A stretch of 64,000 bases of DNA, taken from the NCBI GenBank assembly GCA_030427635.1, contig JAUIBA010000006.1, positions 62,001-126,000 on the forward strand, given 5' to 3'. The DNA is from Bacteroidia bacterium. Lineage in GTDB: Bacteria > Bacteroidota > Bacteroidia > Chitinophagales > Chitinophagaceae. Below the pieces are notes generated by a model. That model saw nothing but the letters and a program-made list of their open reading frames with translations. It was not told where the DNA came from and did no database searches. Positions 54,912-63,335 of this stretch are shown here, one piece after another. The position numbers and the translations under genes were made by a program. The number at the start of each line of letters is the position of its first letter. The first letter of the stretch is position 1.

Positions 54912-55781
54912 TTATCGCCCCATACTGATAAGTATAATTGCCAGTATGGCCAGTGCAAGCCCGGTAATACGTTTTATACCAGCATTTTCCCTGAATACTA
55001 TAATAGCAGTAACAGTACTGAGTACCAGAATACTGACATTAATTACCGGTATTGCAGAGGAGCTCTGAAAAACATTACTATGCAATGCTTTTACGAAAAA
55101 CAGTATTGAAAAGAAGTTAGGCACCCCAAGACATATACCCGCTATAATGTTTCGCCATGCCAGGCGAGACACGCCGGTAACCAGCCTTTGCACCAGTAAT
55201 ATACTGCCTGACACGGCAGCCGTAGCAAAGCAGATAATAGTTCCTGACGCCTGCGCCTCGTGACTGGTAAGGAAACGTGCCTGTATAAAATTGACCAGAC
55301 TATCCAGCGCCCCACTGGCTATAAAAAGGACTGCAGGCCATAATATCTGTTTCCTACCCGCAGCGCTACTTTCTGATGGGGCAGTGGCTAAATACACAGC
55401 CGGGAATGCCATAAGTATTCCTATAACACTCAATACACCTGCCCGCTCACGGAAAATAAGCATAGAAAAGACAACCGGTATAACAAGCGACAACTTGTTG
55501 GCCAGCACCATTGAGGTCATACCACTTACACGGGCACAGTATGCCATCAGGTTAAATATAGAGATAAATGACACCCCCATCAGCATTGTCCAGGGTACCC
55601 AGTCAGAAAATAGCGTTTCTGCCCGGAAAGGCATCTGTCCGGTAGCAATACAGCCGGTAATGACACAGACAAAGTAATTAACAACAATGGCCTGCAGTGT
55701 ATCAATATTCCATCTACCGAACATCTTGAGGATGACGGATATGATAACATTGGTGAATACGGTGGCAATGAAGAAAAACAA
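54912..55781 (-). CDS. EamA/DMT-family transporter
   Basis: A 289-residue inner-membrane protein with ten hydrophobic helices in two EamA repeats, including YCARVSGMTSMVLANKLSLV in the first and ALHSNVFQSSSAIPVINVSI plus AIIVFRENAGIKRITGLALA in the second. The substrate is unknown (amino acids or metabolites in characterised DMT members). The start is a TTG at 55781, with a stop four codons upstream. It lies 5 bases after the SCO gene and is translated as the second gene of that operon. Confidence 0.9.
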   Translation of the reverse strand: MFFFIATVFTNVIISVILKMFGRWNIDTLQAIVVNYFVCVITGCIATGQMPFRAETLFSDWVPWTMLMGVSFISIFNLMAYCARVSGMTSMVLANKLSLVIPVVFSMLIFRERAGVLSVIGILMAFPAVYLATAPSESSAAGRKQILWPAVLFIASGALDSLVNFIQARFLTSHEAQASGTIICFATAAVSGSILLVQRLVTGVSRLAWRNIIAGICLGVPNFFSILFFVKALHSNVFQSSSAIPVINVSILVLSTVTAIIVFRENAGIKRITGLALAILAIILISMGR

Positions 55782-55786
55782 AACTA

Positions 55787-56449
55787 TCAGTTAACGGGGC
55801 TATACTTTACCGTCTTCTCATCCAGCAAAATTACTATGTGACCTATCATTGAGTCCACCTTTGCATCATCCAGCCCATCATACATTCCCCGCAGCCTCCC
55901 ATAATTGTCAATAAGTACATAGTGATTGTCATGTATGAAATCTTTATCAATACTGATACCTGCTGTATCATCCTGTGCACTGATAAGATAACTATAACGG
56001 GCCATATCATATAGCTGCTGTTTATCTCCTGTCAGGAACATCCACTGCCCGGCATCTGCGCCAAACTTAATACTATATGCCTTCAGCGCTGCAACTGTGT
56101 CTTTTACCGGGTCTACAGTATGAGAAAGAATAATTACATCTTTATTTCCTTTGAAACGTTCATAAACTTTAGCCAGGTTCTGATTCATTTTAGGACAGAT
56201 ACCCATACATGTAGCAAAAAAATAATCTACTACTACTATCTTACCTTTAATGTCCTCATTCGTTATCGTTTTACCATCCTGATTTACAAATGAAAATGGT
56301 GCCACTTTATGATCTGGTACATTGCCTAATATAGGTAGTGGCGACCTCTTGGGTTGCTCACTGCTCACTTTGTAATAATATCCCAGAAAAGCAACACCAA
56401 ATAAAATAAAAAACGATATGAGAAATATTCCTGCCTTATTGACTTTCAT
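55787..56449 (-). CDS. SCO1/SenC family copper-binding protein
   Basis: A 220-residue thioredoxin-fold protein anchored by one TM helix (about 8-26). The copper ligands are Cys81 and Cys85 in YFFATCMGICPKMNQNL, and the distal His is in DFIHDNHYVLIDNYGRLRG (about residue 177). It delivers copper to the CuA centre of cytochrome c oxidase or acts as a periplasmic thiol reductase. It is the first gene of an operon with the DMT transporter. A TAATTTTG box at 56454-56461 ends 4 bases before the ATG. Confidence 0.95.
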   Translation of the reverse strand: MKVNKAGIFLISFFILFGVAFLGYYYKVSSEQPKRSPLPILGNVPDHKVAPFSFVNQDGKTITNEDIKGKIVVVDYFFATCMGICPKMNQNLAKVYERFKGNKDVIILSHTVDPVKDTVAALKAYSIKFGADAGQWMFLTGDKQQLYDMARYSYLISAQDDTAGISIDKDFIHDNHYVLIDNYGRLRGMYDGLDDAKVDSMIGHIVILLDEKTVKYSPVN

Positions 56450-56453
56450 AAAG

Positions 56454-56461
56454 CAAAATTA
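56454..56461 (-). promoter_or_regulatory. -7 promoter element abutting the SCO gene
   Basis: Minus-strand TAATTTTG, a perfect TAnnTTTG, 4 bases before the ATG at 56449. Confidence 0.4.
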
Positions 56462-56551
56462 CAAAAATGGATAGCCTGTAGATGATTAATGAAACACTAT
56501 TTTCTTCAACAATCAACTGCAGCATCAGGTGGTCAAAAAATAACGAAGTTT

Positions 56552-56581
56552 TTTGTTTTTGAGTGGAATATGCCTATTTTG
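56552..56581 (+). promoter_or_regulatory. Possible promoter for the first surface-protein gene of the 56.7-63 kb cluster
   Basis: TTTG at 56552-56555, a 19-base spacer and TATTTTG at 56575-56581 (one base short of TAnnTTTG). It implies a leader of about 130 bases before 56722. Confidence 0.35.
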
Positions 56582-56721
56582 CAAATCATATTGCCAAATA
56601 ATGTCCTTTATTAACTTTTAACCAGATATGTCTGTTTTTATCTGTAGTTACAGAGATATTACAAGGGGATTTATACGGTAATATGCATGCTTAAACAACA
56701 CTATCTAACTTACAACATTAT

Positions 56722-58503
56722 ATGAAAAGAAATCTACTTCTTTTTGCTGCAACTATACTTTCTATTTCTGTATTCGGACAGAATACGGTAAATATATTTG
56801 CCAATGGTGCCGCTGGTTCCTACACAACGGGTAGCAGTACCAATGCAGTACGAACAGACAACACAATAGTAAGTACAGGCAGCATGATAGCGCCTACCAG
56901 AGGTTATGCTGTTTTTGATCTGAACGCAGTGCCTGCCGGTGCCACTATTACAGCTGTAGAACTACATTATAATATGGCCGCCGTAGCTCCCGGTGGTGGA
57001 CCTGGCTGGAATACGCGTGGATACGTAGGAGACCTTTCTACCATTACCACAGCGGGCACTCTGTACACAACTATGGGCCTTGCGTCTACTATATGGAACA
57101 CGCCCTACCCTACTACAGCCGGGAATGCAATGCTGGGTACTAATGGCGCCGCAGTTACATTTGTGCAGTCCAACATTGGCGGTAAAGTATCTATTATATG
57201 GTCTACCAACTCTACCAGAACATATACTATTACCGGTGAAACAGGTGCTACTACTACAACTGGTACACATGCCCCCTATCTGACCGTTACTTATGATTGT
57301 CCGGGTATTACATCTGTAGCAGCTGTAGCCCCGGCTACAGACCCGTGTCCCAACACAGACTTCAACCTCACCGCAAATGCAGTAGGTACTATTATATCTT
57401 ACGCATGGGCAGGCCCTGGAGGGTTTTCCTCTGCAACGGCTAACCCTACTGTAGTGGGCGGCATACCTGCCAATGGCACTTATACACTCACTGTTACTGA
57501 TAATGTGGGCTGTTCAGCATCTGCTACCGTGGTAGTTACGGTAAGCCCGGCACCGGCTGCAGATATTCTTCCCCTTACTGTTACTGCTTTCTGCGATGCA
57601 GATAGCGCTACATTGAGTGCGGTTACCTCATCCGGAGTCTCATATCAGTGGTACGATGGTTCTACAGCAATACCTGGCGCCACAGATCAGAATTACGTAT
57701 CCTATATTACAGGTAACTACAGAGTAGAAGTAACTGACCTGCTTACAGGATGTACCGCAATTACTACAGCTCCTACCCCCACAGTACGGCTGGCTACTCC
57801 TGAAGTTACCCCCGGAGACTCAATCCTCCTTTGTGCAGGAGATAACGGAACAATATCTGTTAACACAAATGGCATCACAAGCGGCATTTCATTTCAGTGG
57901 CAGAGAGATGGTATGAATATATCGCCGGGCGGTATTGGCGCTACGTATGTGGCATCTGTTACCGGCACTTACAGATGTGTACTATCTGTCCCTGCTTCTA
58001 TCATAGGTTGCACAACTACATCTGAAGAGGTATTTGTACTCGTAAATGACTATCCTTCCCCTGCAGTTGCTTATGCATCCGGAGTATTAAGTACCGCAAG
58101 CATATATGCACATTATCAGTGGTTCCTGAATACAGTACTGATTTCCGGTGCCACATCACCGAGCTATACACCTACTACTCCTGGCAGTTACAGGGTGCGC
58201 GTTACAGACGCCAATGGCTGTACAGCATTCTCTACAGGATATAGTGTTTTCAGTGCTACCGCCGTATCTGATATAAAATCTACAGAAATAAAGCTGTACC
58301 CTAATCCTACAAATACAATACTGAATATAGGGGCAAACGAGCCGATGGATGTAATAATATCCACTATTAGTGGCCGTACAGTACTAAGTCAGCAAAAAAC
58401 ATCTGCGATTGATATGACATCATTACCTGCGGGGTTATACATAGCTACTATCTATAACCAGAATGGTGAGCGCGTTGCAATTGAAAAAATTACGAAACAA
58501 TAA
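56722..58503 (+). CDS. Secreted surface protein with Ig-like domains and T9SS type A sorting domain
   Basis: A 593-residue protein. Signal peptide 1-19 (ending SVFGQ). An N-terminal jelly-roll-like domain (about 20-192) resembles DNRLRE/TGF-propeptide-type adhesin domains (RGYAVFDLNAVPAGATITAV, THAPYLTVTYDCPG). Ig/PKD-like domains with WAGPGGFSSATANPT and YQWYDGST come next, then FQWQRDG and YQWFLN. The T9SS type A domain has IKLYPNPTNTILN and SLPAGLYIATIY and ends in KITKQ. Likely a cell-surface adhesin. It is the first of three tandem genes with the same C-terminal plan. Gaps of 60 and 123 bases separate them. Confidence 0.92.
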   Translation: MKRNLLLFAATILSISVFGQNTVNIFANGAAGSYTTGSSTNAVRTDNTIVSTGSMIAPTRGYAVFDLNAVPAGATITAVELHYNMAAVAPGGGPGWNTRGYVGDLSTITTAGTLYTTMGLASTIWNTPYPTTAGNAMLGTNGAAVTFVQSNIGGKVSIIWSTNSTRTYTITGETGATTTTGTHAPYLTVTYDCPGITSVAAVAPATDPCPNTDFNLTANAVGTIISYAWAGPGGFSSATANPTVVGGIPANGTYTLTVTDNVGCSASATVVVTVSPAPAADILPLTVTAFCDADSATLSAVTSSGVSYQWYDGSTAIPGATDQNYVSYITGNYRVEVTDLLTGCTAITTAPTPTVRLATPEVTPGDSILLCAGDNGTISVNTNGITSGISFQWQRDGMNISPGGIGATYVASVTGTYRCVLSVPASIIGCTTTSEEVFVLVNDYPSPAVAYASGVLSTASIYAHYQWFLNTVLISGATSPSYTPTTPGSYRVRVTDANGCTAFSTGYSVFSATAVSDIKSTEIKLYPNPTNTILNIGANEPMDVIISTISGRTVLSQQKTSAIDMTSLPAGLYIATIYNQNGERVAIEKITKQ

Positions 58504-58563
58504 TATTTATTAACACAAAAAAGGACCACTCAAAACAGTCCCTGATTTCATTGTTGTAATCTC

Positions 58564-60516
58564 ATGAGAAAGATACACGGCTTGCTGCTGGCATGTAGCA
58601 TAAGTGTTGCAAGTAATGCACAGATAACTGCACTTAACCCCACTGCAGAAGGAGGATTTGAAGCGGGAAGTTCCTTCCTCATGAATGGATGGACAACCGT
58701 AGACCCCTCGGCCGCTCCCATAAATACGTGGACACTTTCCAATGCTGCACCAGCATACGGTGGTGCCAGAGGTGCTCATATCAGTAATGACGGCGCATCT
58801 TATACCTATTCAAACACAGCAACCCGTACCTGTCACCTCTACCGGGACATTACAGTCCCCCCGGGTGCGGTAAATCTTAACCTTGGCTTTTACTGGAAAG
58901 GCATGGGCCAGGTAGGCGCCGATCGCCTGCTGGTGTATACTGCCCCTACTTTTATTGTTCCGGTAGCCAATGCGCCTGCTTCTCCCTCAACAACAATATC
59001 CGGTGCTACGCTTGTCTGGACACAGACCAGTACATCTTCAGTATACGCCCCGGTAAGCATCTCATTACCACCATCACTTGCGGGTACTAATGTGCGTATC
59101 ATTTTCACATGGCAGAATGATGCTACTGGTGGAACAAACCCTGGTGCGGCCATTGACAACATATCTTTCACATACGAATGTGGAACACCTGCCAGCATTA
59201 CTGGTAATGCCCCCATGTGTGTGGGAAATACGGTTTCACTCTCTAACATCTTTACCGGAGGGTCATGGAGCAGTTCTAATACAGGTGTCGCTACAGTAAG
59301 TACATCAGGTGTTATTACCGGGGTAAATGGAGGCACTAGTACTATTTCCTACACATCAGGCAGTTGCCTGAGTACTGCCGTAGTTACAGTCAGCCCTTTA
59401 CCTGCTCCCATTACGGGTAATGATATCGTATGCGTAGGTGCTACTACAGCTTTTGCCAATGCAGTTTTGGGTGGTACATGGTCCAGCAGCTATCCTGCAG
59501 TAGCAAGCGTTATGACATCTTCCGGCATTATTACCGGTCACGTAGCAGGTGGCAGTTATATCACATATACTATGCCTGGCGGATGCTGGATAACAGACAC
59601 CGTGAATGTTGTTAACCCTCCCTCTCCTATAACAGGTGGCATGTCTATATGCCCGGGCACATCTACAGATCTTAACTCCAGTGGCTCCGGCGGGTCATGG
59701 ACGAGTCTTAATCCCGGATCTGCTTCTGTAAATCCGGCCAATGGTATTGTCACCGGTATTCATGCCGATACGGCACAAATAAAATACACATCGGCAGCAG
59801 GCTGTTCCGTCTTTGCTACCGTTACTATCAACCCTTTACCTGACACCATTATCAGCAGAGATATTATGTGTGCACAGGGAAAAGACACCGCATATGATGC
59901 CACACCAGGTGGTACATGGAGTTCAGTAACGCCTGCCCTGGGTACAATTGACCCTCTTTCTGGTCATTTCACCCCTTTGGCAGGTGGCATAGCCGTTATT
60001 AAGTATACACTCTCTACAACCTGTGCCAGAACAAAAACTATTACACTCAATCCGCTGCCGGTACCTAACGTAACTTACACATGGTTTACCAATACACTAT
60101 ATACAGACAGTGGCTATGTGGCATACCAGTGGTATCATACACTGTTTGGCGCCATTCCTGATGCAAACACTTTCCGTACAGCGGGCGTATTTAACGGTAA
60201 CTACTATGTAGAAGTTACAGACAGTAACGGTTGTGTAGGCAGGTCTGCATTATTTGCATACAATACCTCTATGGGAGTAGGTGCTGTTACATCAGGTACC
60301 GAAGTAGCTATCTACCCTAACCCTGCTACTGACCACATTAATGTAATAGCACCATCAGGTGCCACAACAACTGTGGCCGGCATGGATGGCAGAATAATAC
60401 TGAGCAGTAAACAAAATAAAATATCACTAACGGAACTTCCGACTGGGATATTTATGGTTACTGTAACAGACACAGAAGGCAGAAAAATTCTGACTGAAAA
60501 ACTGGCACGAAATTAA
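58564..60516 (+). CDS. Secreted surface protein with four Cys-paired Ig-like repeats and T9SS type A sorting domain
   Basis: A 650-residue protein. Signal peptide 1-20 (ending SNAQI). A jelly-roll domain at about 25-210 has GSSFLMNGWTTVDPSAAP and FTWQNDATGGTNPGAAIDNI. Four Big2-like repeats of about 72 residues follow (210-500). Each begins ITG..xCVG, carries GG.WSSSNPGVASV and ends with a second Cys before a V.V/I.P strand. A YQW Ig module (VAYQWYHTLFG) and a T9SS type A domain (AIYPNPATDHINV, LPTGIFMVTV, ends KLARN) complete it. Probably a surface adhesin or structural protein. It is closely related in repeat sequence to the next gene, suggesting tandem duplication. Confidence 0.92.
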   Translation: MRKIHGLLLACSISVASNAQITALNPTAEGGFEAGSSFLMNGWTTVDPSAAPINTWTLSNAAPAYGGARGAHISNDGASYTYSNTATRTCHLYRDITVPPGAVNLNLGFYWKGMGQVGADRLLVYTAPTFIVPVANAPASPSTTISGATLVWTQTSTSSVYAPVSISLPPSLAGTNVRIIFTWQNDATGGTNPGAAIDNISFTYECGTPASITGNAPMCVGNTVSLSNIFTGGSWSSSNTGVATVSTSGVITGVNGGTSTISYTSGSCLSTAVVTVSPLPAPITGNDIVCVGATTAFANAVLGGTWSSSYPAVASVMTSSGIITGHVAGGSYITYTMPGGCWITDTVNVVNPPSPITGGMSICPGTSTDLNSSGSGGSWTSLNPGSASVNPANGIVTGIHADTAQIKYTSAAGCSVFATVTINPLPDTIISRDIMCAQGKDTAYDATPGGTWSSVTPALGTIDPLSGHFTPLAGGIAVIKYTLSTTCARTKTITLNPLPVPNVTYTWFTNTLYTDSGYVAYQWYHTLFGAIPDANTFRTAGVFNGNYYVEVTDSNGCVGRSALFAYNTSMGVGAVTSGTEVAIYPNPATDHINVIAPSGATTTVAGMDGRIILSSKQNKISLTELPTGIFMVTVTDTEGRKILTEKLARN

Positions 60517-60639
60517 GGGGCACTACCTACGGAGTATCACAACTTATTTTTACTAACTTTAGGCATCCGCATTACGCCTATTAGATATGTGACGTAATAC
60601 GAAAGCTAACAGATTAACGAACAACCTCATACCAGCTGA

Positions 60640-63075
60640 ATGAAGAAGCTATATTTTTTATTGCTGACGTGCTGTGCAGGATTACTGGCTACAGCGCAGA
60701 ACTATACACCACATACACAGGTATCTTTTACCGGAGCTAACACATACTGCCTTGGGGCTACAATTTCCCCTCTTATATTCACGTACGACATCTGCAGTGC
60801 AGGTTCGGGTCCGGCATCCGGTGCCACTTGTGAGCTGAACTGGTATTACAATCCGGTTAACAGTAATGTGGTAGGGCCTTCTACTACACTGGCAAGTGGT
60901 CCATATACAGTTATCACATCTACAACGAGTGCTACAGGCACTGAAAACTATACACCGGCATTACCTGTAGGTGGAGATTACTACTTCTTCTGTATTATAA
61001 AATGGACTACCCCTACTCCTGACTGTTCCGGCTGGACAACAGACTCTGTTGTCAGCACTACACAGCTGGTAAAAGTAATGCCAGCGCCTATTACTGGTGG
61101 TACCGGTGTTTGTGTGGGGTCTGCTGTTACATTAAATAACTATTTCACTGGCGGTACATGGAGCAGTACAAACCCTGGCGTATTATCTATCAATGCTACT
61201 ACAGGTGTTGCTCAGGGTATATCTCCGGGCGCATCATTCGTAAATTATACAATCGGTGGATGTACGGTTAATGCATTTATTTCTGTTAATGACACACCTT
61301 CAGCTATTGGCCCATCTGCTTTCACTCCATGTGAAGGAACAACGATGGCACTTACCAGCAGCCCTTCAGGTGGTGTTTGGTCTACATCTGCTACTGCTAT
61401 TGCTGATGTAGGACCTGCTACCGGTATTCTTACTGCAGGCGTTTTCGGCACTGCCAATATAACTTATACTAACACAACTACCGGCTGCCGTACCTCCAGA
61501 ACAATTACAGTGAATGCCAATCCCGCAGCAATCACTGGAGCTACAGCAATCTGTACAGGTAGTACAACCTCATTGTCTAACGTATCCAGCCCGGGTACAT
61601 GGTTAAGCAGTTCTCCGGGTGTAGCATCTATCAACAATACTTCGGGTCTTGTAACTTCCGGCAGCTCAGGAGGCACTACAACAATTACTTATAAATTAAC
61701 AACTACAGGCTGCCAGGCTACACGTATACTGACAGTAAATATGCCTCCTCTGGCTATTACAGGCCCTGATGTAGTATGCGCAGGCAGCAATATTACACTG
61801 GCTAATGCACGCCCCGGCGGAGTATGGACCAGCGGTAATATGAGTCTTGCCACGGTAGTCTCAGGAACTGGTGTGGTAACAGGCGTAAGTAATGGTAGTG
61901 TAAATATCACTTACACGATGCCAGGCTGTGCTTCCACATTTAAAAACATCACGGTTAATCCATTACCCGGCACTATAGGCGGACTATTGAGTGTATGCTA
62001 TGGACAGGTAGTAACACTCTCCAGCACAGTAGGTGGTGGTACATGGAGCAGCAGTGACACTTCGGTTGCCACTATTGACACTATGCTCGGCATTGTTTCT
62101 GGTCACAGCCTCGGCACTACAGTTATTTACTACACAGTTCCTTCCGGCTGCCAGGCTACAGCTAACGTTACAGTAAATCCTTTGGCGCCTATTCTGGGTT
62201 CAGATACAGTATGCGTTGGCTCAGACATTCTCCTCACCAATATTGTAGGTGGAGGAACCTGGGTAAGCAGTAACCCTGACATTGCAGAAGCAGATACATT
62301 CAGCGGTGTTATTCATGGTCTGGTGCCCGGTATAACATATATAGGCTATTCACTACCTACAGGCTGTGCCACAACTTTCTTCCTCAATGTAATCCCCGCA
62401 TTACCCCCTATTGCAGGACCATTGAAAGTGTGCAGTGCTGCAGATGTAATACTCTCCAATGGTATAACAGGTGGTCGCTGGACTACCTCAAATGAATTTG
62501 TAGCAGATATTGACAGTGCCAGCGGAACGATGACAGGTCACTTCCCTGATACTGCCACTATAACCTATACAATATATGGCTGTGTTGCAACAGCTACAAT
62601 TACTGTAGATCCGCTACCAAGTCCGTCACTAAACTATACATGGGCATCAGCACAACTTGCTACAACTCCTACATACATTTCGTATCAATGGTTTGACAGT
62701 ACTACAGGTGTAATACCAGGTGCTACCAACTTCGCAATCACACTGCCTAACGTACAGAAAACATACCGTGTACGTGTTACAGATATGAACGGATGTGGCA
62801 ACTATAGTGAGTGGTTCCGCACTCCATTAGGGGTATCTTCAGCAGACCTGTCAGCACAGGTAAGGGTGTTCCCTAATCCGGTACAGACAACAGTAACAAT
62901 TGATGCTCCCATTAATATTACTGCTGTAATCAGCTCTACAGACGGGAAAGTGCTTACTACCGTGCATGATGCTAAACAGGTAGATATGAGTAACCTTGCA
63001 CCAGGCTTTTATCTATTGGCTCTATATAGTGATGAGGGGCAACTAATATCTATGCAGAAGCTCAGTAAAGAGTAA
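60640..63075 (+). CDS. Secreted surface protein with seven Cys-paired Ig-like repeats and T9SS type A sorting domain
   Basis: An 811-residue protein. Signal peptide 1-19 (ending LLATAQ). An N-terminal Ig-like domain (about 20-150) is followed by seven Big2-like repeats of about 73 residues (150-660). Each has two Cys at fixed positions (ITG...CVGS and G-C before V.V). Examples are FTGGTWSSTNPGVLSI and VGGGTWSSSDTSVATID. Then come a YQW module (ISYQWFDSTTGVIPGA) and a T9SS type A domain (VFPNPVQTTVT, LAPGFYLLALY, ends KLSKE). It differs from its neighbour at 58564 mainly in repeat number. A strong terminator follows at 63123. Confidence 0.92.
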   Translation: MKKLYFLLLTCCAGLLATAQNYTPHTQVSFTGANTYCLGATISPLIFTYDICSAGSGPASGATCELNWYYNPVNSNVVGPSTTLASGPYTVITSTTSATGTENYTPALPVGGDYYFFCIIKWTTPTPDCSGWTTDSVVSTTQLVKVMPAPITGGTGVCVGSAVTLNNYFTGGTWSSTNPGVLSINATTGVAQGISPGASFVNYTIGGCTVNAFISVNDTPSAIGPSAFTPCEGTTMALTSSPSGGVWSTSATAIADVGPATGILTAGVFGTANITYTNTTTGCRTSRTITVNANPAAITGATAICTGSTTSLSNVSSPGTWLSSSPGVASINNTSGLVTSGSSGGTTTITYKLTTTGCQATRILTVNMPPLAITGPDVVCAGSNITLANARPGGVWTSGNMSLATVVSGTGVVTGVSNGSVNITYTMPGCASTFKNITVNPLPGTIGGLLSVCYGQVVTLSSTVGGGTWSSSDTSVATIDTMLGIVSGHSLGTTVIYYTVPSGCQATANVTVNPLAPILGSDTVCVGSDILLTNIVGGGTWVSSNPDIAEADTFSGVIHGLVPGITYIGYSLPTGCATTFFLNVIPALPPIAGPLKVCSAADVILSNGITGGRWTTSNEFVADIDSASGTMTGHFPDTATITYTIYGCVATATITVDPLPSPSLNYTWASAQLATTPTYISYQWFDSTTGVIPGATNFAITLPNVQKTYRVRVTDMNGCGNYSEWFRTPLGVSSADLSAQVRVFPNPVQTTVTIDAPINITAVISSTDGKVLTTVHDAKQVDMSNLAPGFYLLALYSDEGQLISMQKLSKE

Positions 63076-63122
63076 TGCCTTGTAGCAAATAAAACAAAGT
63101 AGTTAAGAATATACAATTCTGT

Positions 63123-63163
63123 AAAACTGTCTCCTGTGTTAAGCAGGAGACAGTTTTGTTTTT
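63123..63163 (+). terminator. Intrinsic terminator after the surface-protein cluster
   Basis: A perfect 14-bp stem (63123-63136 with 63144-63157), loop TGTTAAG, then GTTTTTG. Confidence 0.9.
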
Positions 63164-63272
63164 GTACCATCCGGGTAGCTTTGTCGGAAAGTAGACATTA
63201 CCACATAATGACAATCCCAAATATAACAAAGAATGTAATCTATAATAAGAGTTAATACAGTCGTATAGAAAA

Positions 63273-63313
63273 TAAAAGAGAGCAGAACCATGTACTGAAT
63301 CTGCTCTCTTTTA
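63273..63313 (-). terminator. Intrinsic terminator of dnaJ
   Basis: A perfect 14-bp stem (63273-63286 with 63300-63313) and a 13-base loop, 22 bases past the dnaJ stop. It is followed on the minus strand by TTTTATTTT. The 110 bases between this and the previous terminator hold nothing recognisable. Confidence 0.85.
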
Positions 63314-63335
63314 CTTAAAAATGCAATACTATGTT

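Noticed and set aside
58520-58545. Weak hairpin after the gene at 58503
   Set aside because: The short stem is followed by a U-run only on the minus strand, where no gene is transcribed, so it is unlikely to be a terminator for the plus-strand gene.
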